DNA from: Thermoproteota archaeon
GTDB taxonomy: Archaea > Thermoproteota > EX4484-205 > JAAOZP01
Assembly: GCA_026414125.1 (NCBI GenBank)
Contig: JAOAJQ010000012.1
Location: forward strand, 1 to 15,825
Direction: 5' to 3'
DNA length: 15,825 nucleotides
The position numbers and the translations under genes were made by a program. Shown piece after piece: positions 1 through 6,276 of the stretch. Each line of letters starts with the position of its first letter. Position 1 is the stretch's first letter. The notes below the pieces were generated by a model. The model searched no databases and was not told the origin of the DNA. It worked only from the letters and a program-made list of their open reading frames with translations.

Positions 1-403
1 TATTCTTTCTCCAGAAGCTTGCCGCCAGTGCTGCGATTGAAGCCGCCCAGGCTACGAAATAGCCTGCTCCAAGCTCCAGCACGTTGAACACCTCCCCGTA
101 CGAGTTATAGATTAAAACGTGTCCAGCTGTCAGGAGCGCTAGGCCAACAATCCCTATGACGCCGCAACCCAAGGGGAAGAAGCCTACGAGCCCAGCTATG
201 GCCAGCAGTATGAAGGAGACTATGGTGACGTACACTAGGGCGACTAACCCAGCTTCACTCGTTTCCTGTATCTCTCCCAGGTTCTCCATGTTCCATCTGG
301 CTATGGCGAAGAAAGTGTCTCCCTGTGTCCCGAAGGGCAGTATGAAAACCGCTATCAGTATGACTATGCCCAGGAATACGCCCAATATTCTACCAGGATT
401 CAA
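1..403 (-). CDS. Multi-pass membrane protein, 3' end outside window
   Basis: The minus strand is open from 403 to the left edge, about 134 codons, with no stop, so the C-terminus lies outside the window. The translation begins LNPGRILGVFLGIVILIAVF and shows four hydrophobic stretches, at about residues 5-24, 50-75, 77-96 and 113-128, separated by short polar loops; a longer loop rich in Glu and Thr lies after the first. There is no cleavable signal peptide. The start is a TTG at 403: an in-frame TGA lies immediately upstream and the nearby ATG in another frame closes after a few codons. A TATA element (435-443) sits about 35 bases upstream and a weak GTGA ribosome site about 6 bases before the TTG. 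I recognise no family. Codon content and hydrophobic periodicity on this strand are far more protein-like than the Ser/Pro-rich frame on the opposite strand. Confidence 0.75.
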   Translation of the reverse strand, partial: MNPGRILGVFLGIVILIAVFILPFGTQGDTFFAIARWNMENLGEIQETSEAGLVALVYVTIVSFILLAIAGLVGFFPLGCGVIGIVGLALLTAGHVLIYNSYGEVFNVLELGAGYFVAWAASIAALAASFWRKN

Positions 404-696
404 TCATGTTCACAGCCTGCACTGTCCCAAGCAACTATATAAGGATTTAACGGATATTTATCGCGGAATTCTGGAAAGCGATATGCGTGTGAGAGGGCTC
501 CACACGCTTGACTTGGCTGAAAAGCCTTGTTTTCTAAGGCTCTGTTTAGCGTGTTGAATCAGTTTTCCTCTAATCCCAAGCCTATCCTTACTTTAAACGT
601 TTTAACCAGTATTCAGTTGGGCAGTGTTTTCCGCCCGAGTAAAACAGCATGCTTATCTAAGAGGCTGTCATAATCGTCATACGGGGAAGCAGGAAC
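404..696. other. Intergenic region between divergent genes
   Basis: This is the spacer between the minus-strand membrane protein and the plus-strand HhH-GPD gene, about 290 bases. It holds the minus-strand TATA box near 439, a short inverted repeat AGCCTT/AAGGCT (523-528 and 536-541, loop of 7), one copy of the octamer AAACGTTT (595-602), and a TATA-like CTTATCTAA (652-660) about 40 bases before the plus-strand gene. I see no convincing gene; the only short open frame is a 24-residue tail that lacks a ribosome site. Confidence 0.5.
435..443 (-). promoter_or_regulatory. TATA-type promoter of the left-edge membrane protein
   Basis: Reading the minus strand, the box CCTTATATAG is centred near 439. 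Archaeal transcription normally starts about 26 bases downstream, which would be about 412, leaving a leader of only about 9 bases before the TTG at 403. This supports the TTG start. Confidence 0.55.
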
Positions 697-1401
697 ATGG
701 ATGCCGGCCGGCTGTCTCTCTTGAAGAAGATTGTTGACAGTTACATGGAGAAGGTTCCTGGCCTCAGAGAGCATTGCGAAAGGTGTCTCATGACAGAGAG
801 GTGGGGCGGGAGCGTTATGCTCATGGTTGTCGACGCTTCCTTCACATCCATAGGCTTAAACTATTTCACCTCCGTCGTTCCGAAGGTTGAGGAGTTCAAC
901 AGAAGGTTTGTTGAAACCGGTAGGATAAGGAGTCTAAAACAGCTTTCCAAGGCTAGTCTCAACGAGTTGAAAAAGGTTTGGAGGAACAAGAGGTCTTGGA
1001 CTATTGCTAGGAGCATAGCCTCATGCCTGACGTCTATAAGCACGGATGATAAGACTGCTCTTAGAACCTGGGCTGGGAACACTATTCTTGAAAAATGGAG
1101 GGAGGATCCTGTTGGCAGGATCAAGGGAGTCGGCCTAGTCACTTTTCAATACTTGAGGATGATGGGCGGAGTAGACACCGTTATGCCTGACAAGATTGTC
1201 AAGAGGGTGGTGAACAGGATTCTGGCTGAAGCCGGTTTCCAGCCTGTTGAGGATGATTTGAAGTTCATAAAGACTGCTGAGCGGGTTGCGTTAGGCTGCG
1301 GATACAGGCCGATTGAGCTCTGCTGGATGACTTGGCTGGTTCAGAGAGAGGGAAGCATGATGCGGATGGAGAAGTATTCAGGGCTGCTCTCCAAGATTTA
1401 A
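697..1401 (+). CDS. HhH-GPD superfamily protein (DNA glycosylase-like)
   Basis: The 234-residue protein has the core of the helix-hairpin-helix/GPD DNA glycosylase fold. Residues 139-154 (VGRIKGVGLVTFQYLR) match the hairpin, and GGVDTVMPDKIVKRVVN follows, where Asp165 occupies the position of the catalytic Asp of the superfamily (compare the VDTHVxR motif of EndoIII-like enzymes). The Lys that bifunctional enzymes carry in the hairpin is not present, so if active it would more likely be monofunctional; this is inference. No C-terminal iron-sulfur Cys cluster is visible. Members of this family remove damaged bases to start base excision repair, but this branch is largely uncharacterised as far as I know. 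The ATG at 697 has a weak ACGGGG ribosome site and a TATA-like element at 652-660. A MazG-like gene follows, a plausible functional neighbour. Confidence 0.7.
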   Translation: MDAGRLSLLKKIVDSYMEKVPGLREHCERCLMTERWGGSVMLMVVDASFTSIGLNYFTSVVPKVEEFNRRFVETGRIRSLKQLSKASLNELKKVWRNKRSWTIARSIASCLTSISTDDKTALRTWAGNTILEKWREDPVGRIKGVGLVTFQYLRMMGGVDTVMPDKIVKRVVNRILAEAGFQPVEDDLKFIKTAERVALGCGYRPIELCWMTWLVQREGSMMRMEKYSGLLSKI

Positions 1402-1487
1402 ACCTCTCAGACAACGCGGCGAACCGTTTAAATCTAGGTTTGGCGACTGTTTCCCTCGGCTTGGAAAGCAGGCGGACGGACTCGGAA

Positions 1488-1823
1488 GTGACGCTTCAAG
1501 CGTTGAAGAACCGGGTTAGAGAATTCGTTTCCAAAAGAGGCTGGGAGAAGTATCATAACCCTAAGGATCTTGCTGAAGCAATATGCATAGAGGCGGCGGA
1601 GCTTCTTGAAGTCTTCCAGTGGGCCAGCGTGGAGGAGGCTTTAAGCTGGAGAAAAGATTCTTCAAAAATGGGGAGCCTTAGAGAGGAGTTGGCCGACGTT
1701 TTAATCTACTGTCTAAGCATGGCGAACACCCTAGGCATAGACCTGTCGGAAGCCGTGTTCAGGAAGCTTGAGAAAAACGAGGAGAAATATCCTGCGGAGA
1801 AATATTTTGGACGCGCCCGGTGA
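1488..1823 (+). CDS. MazG-like nucleotide pyrophosphohydrolase
   Basis: The all-alpha NTP pyrophosphatase fold is clear. Counting from the GTG at 1488, Glu35 and Glu38 in IEAAELLE plus Glu67 and Asp70 in EELADVLIY form the ExxE...ExxD magnesium site, and the segment GWEKYHNPKDLAEAICIEAA resembles the dCTP pyrophosphatase (DCTPP1/RS21-C6) branch. Such enzymes hydrolyse non-canonical or excess dNTPs to the monophosphate plus pyrophosphate, a house-cleaning role in the cytosol. The frame is open back to 1332, but that extension overlaps the preceding gene and has no family similarity; starting at GTG 1488 gives 111 residues, normal for the family. A TTTAAAT box at 1426-1432 suggests its own promoter, giving a leader of about 30 bases. 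The exact substrate cannot be read from the sequence. Confidence 0.85.
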   Translation: MTLQALKNRVREFVSKRGWEKYHNPKDLAEAICIEAAELLEVFQWASVEEALSWRKDSSKMGSLREELADVLIYCLSMANTLGIDLSEAVFRKLEKNEEKYPAEKYFGRAR

Positions 1824-1954
1824 AAAACGGTTTTCCAGCTTAATACTGTAGCTTCAAACGTTTCTATCGGAAACGGGTTCCTTAAACGTTTTTCATGAGG
1901 AAGCCGCGAGTTAAAGTTTAAAAACGTTTTTTCACGGAAATAGTGTGATCAAAA
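1824..1954. promoter_or_regulatory. Spacer with three AAACGTTT palindromes and a promoter
   Basis: Between the MazG-like gene and the SEC-C peptide the palindromic octamer AAACGTTT occurs three times (1856-1863, 1884-1891, 1922-1929); the last two run on into T tracts. They may be terminator-like or protein-binding sites. The box TTTAAAAAC (1917-1925) is placed correctly to start transcription near 1947 for the SEC-C gene, and it abuts the third octamer. Confidence 0.4.
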
Positions 1955-2056
1955 ATGCCCTGTGGAGGAAAAGGCGGTAAGAAACCCAAGCCGGATGACC
2001 CCTGCGATTGTGGAAGCGGTAAGAAATACAAGGATTGCTGCGGCAAGAAGAAATAG
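1955..2056 (+). CDS. 33-residue SEC-C motif zinc-binding peptide
   Basis: ATG at 1955 opens a complete 33-codon gene. Its C-terminal half reads PCDCGSGKKYKDCCGKKK, an intact SEC-C motif with Cys17, Cys19, Cys28 and Cys29 as the zinc ligands. In SecA this motif binds zinc and SecB, and in other proteins it is an appended module; here it stands alone behind a short Gly/Lys-rich leader that contains one further Cys (Cys3). The peptide is strongly basic (about a third Lys), so RNA, ribosome or nucleic acid contact is possible, but that is inference. A TATA box about 34 bases upstream gives a leader of about 8 bases, and a T-rich tract right after the stop looks like a terminator, so it appears to be a one-gene transcription unit. 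It is too short for default gene callers and is easily missed. Confidence 0.8.
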   Translation: MPCGGKGGKKPKPDDPCDCGSGKKYKDCCGKKK

Positions 2057-2065
2057 CATACCAAT

Positions 2066-2083
2066 AGTCTTTTTCTTTTTTTC
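2066..2083 (+). terminator. T-rich archaeal terminator after the SEC-C peptide
   Basis: Ten bases after the stop codon lies a run of T residues interrupted once by C (2070-2082). Archaeal RNA polymerase terminates at such oligo-T tracts without needing a hairpin. Confidence 0.55.
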
Positions 2084-2207
2084 AAGTCAGTTTCATTCAA
2101 ACGGGGGAGGATCATTTATCTTGTCTACACGCTGAGAATTCTCCCACGCTCTCTGTAGCATGCTCCGCTGGCTTAACATTAAGCCTAGGGGCTTCAGCCT
2201 CTTCAAG

Positions 2208-2218
2208 TTTTTAAAAAC
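2208..2218 (+). promoter_or_regulatory. TATA-type promoter of the alkyltransferase-like gene
   Basis: TTTTTAAAAAC is centred about 73 bases before the ATG, predicting a start of transcription near 2239 and a leader of about 47 bases that carries the ribosome site. A second TATA-like CATATATG (2219-2226) lies directly downstream and could be an alternative. Confidence 0.45.
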
Positions 2219-2285
2219 ATATATGATTAGGAATAAGCGGCTTAACTTGGAATGAGCCCAGTCTTGGGGCAAGAGGGGGTACGCG

Positions 2286-2783
2286 ATGAGCTATAGAAGA
2301 AAATCTTGGCTGGAGAAGCTTTCTGACAAGAAGGGTCTGCCGAAAACACTTAGGCTGGAGAAGAGCCTCCCCTGTTATAACGCTGTGCGTAAAATGGGTG
2401 CTGAAGCCGGGGACAAGGTGGTTATCGCTAATCCCAGCGAGATCGTTGAAGTAATGAAGAAGGTCCCAAAGGGTAAGCTGATCACGATCGTCGAGATATG
2501 CGGAGAAATAGCTAAGAAACACAGGGTTAAGGCCTGTTGTACTCTTACAACAGGCATCTTCATAATGATAACTGCCAACGCTGCTGAAGAGGCTGCAAGA
2601 GGAGGTAAAAATCTCGGCATTCCCTACTGGCGTACGCTGAAAGTGGACGGATTCCTGAACGAGAAATACCCTGGCGGCGTGAAGAACCATAGGAGACTGT
2701 TAGAGAAAGAAGGCTTCAAGGTCGTCCGAAAAGGCAATAGGTTTTTTGTTAAAGGCTATGAGAAATACTTGGTTGACTTGTAG
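2286..2783 (+). CDS. MGMT-family alkyltransferase-like protein
   Basis: The 165-residue protein carries the DNA-binding domain of the O6-alkylguanine-DNA alkyltransferase family: VPKGKLITIVEICGEIA (60-76) matches the helix-turn-helix entry, and PYWRTLKVDG (113-122) with YPGG (128-131) and RRLLEKEGF (136-144) matches the region after the active site. The acceptor motif PCHRV is replaced by PYWRT, so the alkyl-accepting Cys and the His are absent while the Arg is kept. This is the pattern of alkyltransferase-like (ATL) proteins, which bind alkylated DNA and hand it to repair, and of a widespread uncharacterised MGMT-like family of this length. Two Cys (84-85) sit in the middle of the domain. 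The start is supported by a strong GAGGGGG ribosome site (2273-2279) six bases before the ATG, with a TTTTTAAAAAC promoter at 2208-2218. Confidence 0.75.
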   Translation: MSYRRKSWLEKLSDKKGLPKTLRLEKSLPCYNAVRKMGAEAGDKVVIANPSEIVEVMKKVPKGKLITIVEICGEIAKKHRVKACCTLTTGIFIMITANAAEEAARGGKNLGIPYWRTLKVDGFLNEKYPGGVKNHRRLLEKEGFKVVRKGNRFFVKGYEKYLVDL

Positions 2784-2955
2784 CACGCTGCCGCCTCTTG
2801 TGTGACTACTCGTCGTTAACCCGGTCTACCATGGTTGAACAAGGACTTAACACTCTAAACGACCTATTTCATGGTCCTCTGGGGATTGCAGACATGATGG
2901 TTCAATGATAGTGGCATGTGCCCGCAAAAACGTCGGGCTGTCTTCAATCCTTATA

Positions 2956-2966
2956 TTTATATAAAT
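2956..2966 (+). promoter_or_regulatory. TATA box that fixes a leaderless start
   Basis: TTTATATAAAT is centred at 2961, so transcription would begin about 2987. The ATG at 2988 is the only nearby in-frame start that fits, which excludes the longer reading starting at 2916 because that start lies upstream of the promoter. Confidence 0.65.
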
Positions 2967-2987
2967 CCGGCGGTGAATAATTGGTTT

Positions 2988-3677
2988 ATGAGACAGACTG
3001 CGTGCGTGTTTGAAGAGGAAATCGTGAAAAAGGTTTCGATTAAATACCTGCTTTACCTGCCTAAAGACTATGATAAGAAGCCGAGTGTCAAATGGCCTAC
3101 GATCCTTTTCCTCCATGGAATGGGAGAAAGGGGGGACAATCTTGAGCTCGTCAAGAAGCACGGGATCCCGAAGATCGTTGAGGAAAAACCAGACTTCCCT
3201 TTCATCGCCATATCGCCGCAGTGTCCTTCATACTCCATGTGGCCAATGATGGTTGACGAGCTTCGCGACCTGCTTCTAGATGCTTTAAAACGGTACCGTA
3301 TCGACGAGACGCGCCTCTACCTTACTGGGCTGAGCATGGGTGGCTTCGGATCCTGGCACCTGGCCTCCACTTATCCTGAGCTCTTCGCCGCTGTTGTCCC
3401 AATCTGCGGAGGCATGTTTCCAGATGAAAAGTTTCAAGAACGGATCAGGGCTTTGAAAGATATTCCGATCTGGATTTTCCACGGGGCTAAGGATGAGCTT
3501 GTGCCTGTTGACAACTCGAAGCAGCTTTACGAGGCTCTTAAGAAAATCGGGGGGAAAGTGAGGCTCACAATCTATCCTGATCTTGGCCACGACTCATGGA
3601 CAGTCACCTACGATAACCCGGAGCTCTACAAGTGGCTGCTTAAACAGAGGAGACGCCGGCCTAGAAAAACCCGTTAG
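2988..3677 (+). CDS. Alpha/beta hydrolase, prolyl-oligopeptidase/esterase type
   Basis: Starting at the ATG at 2988 the protein has 229 residues. It shows a full serine-hydrolase set: oxyanion loop HGMG (43-46), nucleophile elbow GLSMGG with Ser116, Asp169 in GAKDELVPV and His201 in DLGHDSW. The order and spacing match the dienelactone hydrolase/prolyl oligopeptidase-like group that also covers 'predicted peptidase' and polyhydroxybutyrate depolymerase-like esterases. It has no signal peptide, so it probably acts in the cytosol on small esters or peptides; the substrate cannot be told. The frame is open upstream to 2916, but that part would translate the promoter itself. The C-terminus is very basic (RRRRPRKTR), unusual for the family. 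The gene stands alone. Confidence 0.85.
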   Translation: MRQTACVFEEEIVKKVSIKYLLYLPKDYDKKPSVKWPTILFLHGMGERGDNLELVKKHGIPKIVEEKPDFPFIAISPQCPSYSMWPMMVDELRDLLLDALKRYRIDETRLYLTGLSMGGFGSWHLASTYPELFAAVVPICGGMFPDEKFQERIRALKDIPIWIFHGAKDELVPVDNSKQLYEALKKIGGKVRLTIYPDLGHDSWTVTYDNPELYKWLLKQRRRRPRKTR

Positions 3678-3840
3678 GCTAGAAGAATCTTACGAGCCCA
3701 ACTGCCATTTTTATTCAACTTCTCTATTCTTGAAGAGGGGTTTTCAAAATAGTTTCTCATTGGGAGTGCAAATTATAACCTGGAGAGCTGAGGAAGAGTC
3801 TTGCTAAGGTTTAAATTCTATCGCGTGAACACTATTATGA
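3678..3840. promoter_or_regulatory. Spacer with promoter for the small Arg-rich gene
   Basis: After the hydrolase stop there is a T-rich stretch (3708-3730) that may end its transcript. The box GGTTTAAATTC (3808-3818, centre about 3813) predicts a transcription start close to 3839, directly before ATG codons at 3837 and 3841. Only the second opens a sizeable frame. Confidence 0.45.
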
Positions 3841-4057
3841 ATGGGCTGTAAGCTGCAGGAGACAGGAGACGTGCCGGAGCCGGGTGTGCAACCGGCTGGG
3901 AGCGAGGTGTTCAGAAATAAAGCCTGAAGAGTATTCTTCCTTCGTCTTGGGCTACATAATGGGGAGGAGTAGCGCGAGAAGAAAAAGGAGGAGGCGTAGG
4001 AAGCCTAAGCCTGTTAACACTGTGAGGGGCTCTAAAGAGCCTATGATTCACGACTAG
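3841..4057 (+). pseudogene. Small Arg-rich gene split by a +1 frameshift
   Basis: ATG 3841 opens a frame reading MGCKLQETGDVPEPGVQPAG and then SEVFRNKA before a TGA at 3925-3927. In the next frame, open through the same area, the sequence continues as PEEYSSFVLGYIMGRSSARR followed by KRRRRRKPKPVNTVRGSKEP and a TAG at 4055-4057. Removing one A from the AATAAAG run (3916-3922) joins the two into one protein of about 71 residues. Its N-terminal half is acidic and Pro/Gly rich and its second half has a run of eight basic residues (RRKRRRRR). The first half begins exactly where the upstream promoter predicts a leaderless start, which argues that the joined gene is or was real. It may be a recent pseudogene, a sequence error or programmed frameshifting; alternatively the second half (ATG 3959, 32 residues) may be a separate peptide. 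I recognise no family. Confidence 0.4.
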
Positions 4058-4111
4058 AAACACTTGGCAAGAGCTTAAGCATATGCGGGTTTTGAAGATG
4101 CAGCGCACGTG

Positions 4112-4140
4112 TAGACCCCGCTATGCTGTCCTCGGGTCTA
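4112..4140 (+). repeat. Inverted repeat TAGACCC/GGGTCTA
   Basis: Perfect 7-base arms at 4112-4118 and 4134-4140 are separated by 15 bases. It lies between the Arg-rich gene and the first nucleotidyltransferase module and could form a hairpin at the end of the upstream transcript or in a leader. Confidence 0.4.
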
Positions 4141-4166
4141 AAAGGTGTTTTGATCAGCATGTTGTC

Positions 4167-4211
4167 TAATAGTGAACAAAATGTTTATTAATAGTGAACA
4201 AAATGTTCATT
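4167..4211 (+). promoter_or_regulatory. Double operator overlapping the promoter of the first NTase/HEPN module
   Basis: A 19-base unit (TAATAGTGAACAAAATGTT) is repeated exactly at 4167-4185 and 4189-4207, a 22-base period, so both copies face the same side of the helix. Each copy contains an inverted repeat: the second is perfect (TGAACA, AAA, TGTTCA at 4195-4209) and the first has one mismatch. The TATA-like TTTATTAATA (4184-4193) falls between the two and predicts transcription starting at the ATG at 4214. A repressor bound here would cover the promoter, and the helix-turn-helix of the first gene is the obvious candidate. Confidence 0.6.
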
Positions 4212-4213
4212 TT

Positions 4214-4750
4214 ATGGAAATGTTCTTTCCACGGGAAAAAGGAAGGATAATAGAGTATGTTTTGGATAACCCTTCTAAAACTATTAGGGTAAGGGAGCTG
4301 GCGAAGAACTTGAAGGTTAGTCCAGCATATGCCAGTAGGAGCTTAAAACTTCTCAGGAAGCTTAAGATAATTAGAAACGGTAAGGCTGATTTGTCAAACC
4401 CCTTAACCAGAGCGTTGAAGACGCTGCTGAACGTTAAAAGGCTTATTGATAAAAGAATTGTTAAAACCCTTCAGACGCTTGAGATTGTTGGCGCTGGTGT
4501 CTACGGCTCCTGGGCGTCTGGAACCAATACTGAGGACAGCGATGTCGACATCTGGATAAGAGTAGACAAGCACCCGGGTGAGTTGAAAGTGGCCATTGCG
4601 TCAGCTGAAATACGGGGTTTATTGAATAAGAATGTGCAGCTGCTGGTTTTAACGCCGGAAAGGCTGGAGAGGCTTAGGGTTAGCGACCCGTCTTTCTATT
4701 ACTCTCTGGTCTTCGGCTCAATAGTTTTGTACGGTGAGAATGTTGGCTGA
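4214..4750 (+). CDS. HTH-nucleotidyltransferase (MNT-type, antitoxin-like)
   Basis: From ATG 4214 the protein has 178 residues. Residues about 7-57 form a winged-helix DNA-binding segment (RVRELAKNLKVSPAYASRSL recognition region). From about 90 there is a minimal nucleotidyltransferase domain with the signature GSWASG followed by SDVD (Gly98, Asp110, Asp112), the metal-binding pair of the pol-beta superfamily. The third carboxylate of that superfamily is not obvious; the expected strand reads NVQLLVL. The gene overlaps the next one, a HEPN protein, by about 11 bases, the standard layout of MNT/HEPN toxin-antitoxin pairs in which the nucleotidyltransferase neutralises the HEPN toxin, in studied cases by AMPylation. 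An upstream extension to GTG 4172 would translate the operator repeat and is rejected. The HTH fusion suggests the protein represses its own operon. Confidence 0.8.
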   Translation: MEMFFPREKGRIIEYVLDNPSKTIRVRELAKNLKVSPAYASRSLKLLRKLKIIRNGKADLSNPLTRALKTLLNVKRLIDKRIVKTLQTLEIVGAGVYGSWASGTNTEDSDVDIWIRVDKHPGELKVAIASAEIRGLLNKNVQLLVLTPERLERLRVSDPSFYYSLVFGSIVLYGENVG

Positions 4751-5183
4751 GTTGGATGATTGTTTCACCAAGGGCTTGATCCGGAGGATCGTGCCGTCGA
4801 AGGATAAGGCTTTAAGAAGTCTAGGGAAAGCCAACAGATGGCTCGAAGAAGCTAAGAAAAGCCTCGGCTTCAGCCTCTTCAACAGTTGTCTAGTCGCCTC
4901 ATACTCAGCGATGTTTCACGCCGCTAGGGCTCTGCTTTTCAAAGACGGTTTCAGGGAGAAAAGCCACTACTGTCTAGCAAGATACTTGGAGGAGAAGTAT
5001 GTAAAAACTGGCAAGCTTGACAGGGTTGTTGTAGATTTATTAGATAGGTTCAGAGCCTTGCGGCACGAAGACCTTTACGAGTTAGATTTCTCTGCAACCA
5101 AGGAGGATGCTGAGGAAGCCGTTAGGAATGCGGAGCTTGTTGTCAGTGAAATAGGAAGACTATTGCTGAGTAGTCTGTTTTAA
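4740..5183 (+). CDS. HEPN domain protein, toxin-like partner
   Basis: The protein of 147 residues is a four-helix HEPN domain. Helix two reads SCLVASYSAMFHAARALLF, typical of the UPF0332-like branch, and the later segment DRFRALRHEDLYEL contains Arg and His in an RX4-6H arrangement (the first Arg of RFRALRH, then five residues, then His), which is the metal-independent RNase motif of active HEPN toxins. It probably acts as an RNase held in check by the upstream nucleotidyltransferase, which it overlaps. The start is uncertain: GTG 4734, ATG 4740 and TTG 4743 are all close. The GGTGAG ribosome site (4733-4738) is too near to the ATG for an ideal spacing, and ATG 4740 is chosen by default. Translation is probably coupled to the upstream stop. 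Confidence 0.75.
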   Translation: MLAELDDCFTKGLIRRIVPSKDKALRSLGKANRWLEEAKKSLGFSLFNSCLVASYSAMFHAARALLFKDGFREKSHYCLARYLEEKYVKTGKLDRVVVDLLDRFRALRHEDLYELDFSATKEDAEEAVRNAELVVSEIGRLLLSSLF

Positions 5184-5265
5184 AGAGGAATTTCTTAATT
5201 TTTGATTTAAAACAAGGGAATGTTTAAATTCGTTGCTTCCTGTTTTTCCGCAGGGTGCTCTACAG

Positions 5266-6276
5266 ATGGTTGAGAAGAGGGTTCGCTTATGTTTTATTGG
5301 TTGCGGCCACCATTCTATGGAGAGCCTTCAGCCTGCTGTCTCTCTCATCCCATGGTTTGACTATGTTGCTGCCTGCGACCTTGACGGGGAGAAGGCCAGG
5401 GAGGCGGTGAGGCGCTTCGGAGCTAGGAAAGCGTATACTGATTATGTTGAAATGGTTGAGGAGGAGTCTCCTGACGCCGTCGTAATCGTTGGTCCTCCAC
5501 AGCTGCATGAGGAAGCCGGAGTATCCTGTTTGAAGAGGGGCCTGCACGTTTTCGTTGAGAAGCCTCCGTCCCTAACCCTAGACGGTGCTGGTAGGCTTAT
5601 GGAGGCTATGAAGTCTTCCGGAAGGATCTGTATGGTCGGCACCCATTGGCGCCATATGCCTGTTCACAGGGCTCTTAAAACGCTCACGGAGCAGGAGGTT
5701 TTCGGCGAGGTTTTCCGTCTTGAAGCTACTTATCTCGCTCCCGACACCCGGGGTGCCTGGGGCCTGTCTTTCCAATGGGGCTTCATGCTTAACCAGGCGA
5801 TCCACCCGATGGATTGCCTCCAGTTCCTAGGGGGAAGGGCTGTTGAGGCTGAGGCCCGGGGCATGGTTGAGGAGGGGAGGAGGCTCGCAGTCTCCGCTTC
5901 CCTATGGTTCTCCTCAGGCGCCGTTGGCTCCTTCACGCTAGGAGGTTGCTCCCCCTTGTTCTACGAGCGTGTCGGTGTTCAGGGAACCGGTGGCTGGGCT
6001 GAGGCTGAGCAGTTTAAGAGACTGAGGTACTCGAGTAGGAAAAGATGGATCGAGCCTGCTGATCCCTCTGCTATTCAGACGCTGGTTTTCGAGCATGGCA
6101 GCCACTACAGGGGTGTCTCCCGTCCCGGTTACGTTGAGGAGCTCGAGGTCTTCGCGGAATGCGTTGCTTCAGGGAAACATCCTCATGCTGACGCTGAGGA
6201 TGCTTACTATGCTTTGAAAACGCTTGACGCGATTGTTAAAAGCATTGAAAAAGGCGGCAGTGTTCGAATAGATTGA
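5266..6276 (+). CDS. Gfo/Idh/MocA family NAD(P)-dependent oxidoreductase
   Basis: The N-terminal Rossmann fold is shown by RVRLCFIGCGHHS (about residues 5-17 from ATG 5266), the acidic CDLD after the second strand and GPPQLH, and the family signature VEKPPSLTL (97-105) supplies the Lys of the EKP motif. NQAIHPMDCLQFLGG gives His180 and Asp183 of the substrate site. At 336 residues it is normal in length. Family members oxidise or reduce a hydroxyl on sugars, inositols or glycosides with NAD(P), usually in the cytosol. A ribosome site AGGGTG (5252-5257) eight bases before ATG 5266 decides the start over a TTG at 5233. The TTTAAATT promoter is at 5223-5230. Next to it lie a sugar isomerase-like TIM barrel and an aldo/keto reductase, so a sugar or polyol pathway is likely; the substrate is unknown. 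Confidence 0.88.
   Translation: MVEKRVRLCFIGCGHHSMESLQPAVSLIPWFDYVAACDLDGEKAREAVRRFGARKAYTDYVEMVEEESPDAVVIVGPPQLHEEAGVSCLKRGLHVFVEKPPSLTLDGAGRLMEAMKSSGRICMVGTHWRHMPVHRALKTLTEQEVFGEVFRLEATYLAPDTRGAWGLSFQWGFMLNQAIHPMDCLQFLGGRAVEAEARGMVEEGRRLAVSASLWFSSGAVGSFTLGGCSPLFYERVGVQGTGGWAEAEQFKRLRYSSRKRWIEPADPSAIQTLVFEHGSHYRGVSRPGYVEELEVFAECVASGKHPHADAEDAYYALKTLDAIVKSIEKGGSVRID

Noticed and set aside
156..557. 133-codon plus-strand frame
   Set aside because: It is antisense to a membrane protein with clear hydrophobic helices, is Ser/Pro/Met rich and has no ribosome site.
1332..1487. N-terminal extension of the MazG-like gene
   Set aside because: It overlaps the preceding gene, has no family similarity, and lies upstream of the likely promoter at 1426-1432.
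2160..2255. 31-residue frame MLRWLNIKPRGF...
   Set aside because: It runs through the promoter of the alkyltransferase-like gene and has no ribosome site or promoter of its own.
2916..2987. N-terminal extension of the alpha/beta hydrolase
   Set aside because: It would translate the TATA box itself (residues reading IYIN).
3583..3807. 74-codon frame overlapping the hydrolase 3' end
   Set aside because: Starts inside the hydrolase gene, lacks a ribosome site and shows no domain-like pattern.
4167..4207. Possible CRISPR-like repeat
   Set aside because: Only two copies with a 3-base gap; the palindromes and promoter position fit an operator.
4172..4213. GTG start giving 14 more residues on the first nucleotidyltransferase
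   Set aside because: These codons are the operator repeats and the TATA element lies inside them.
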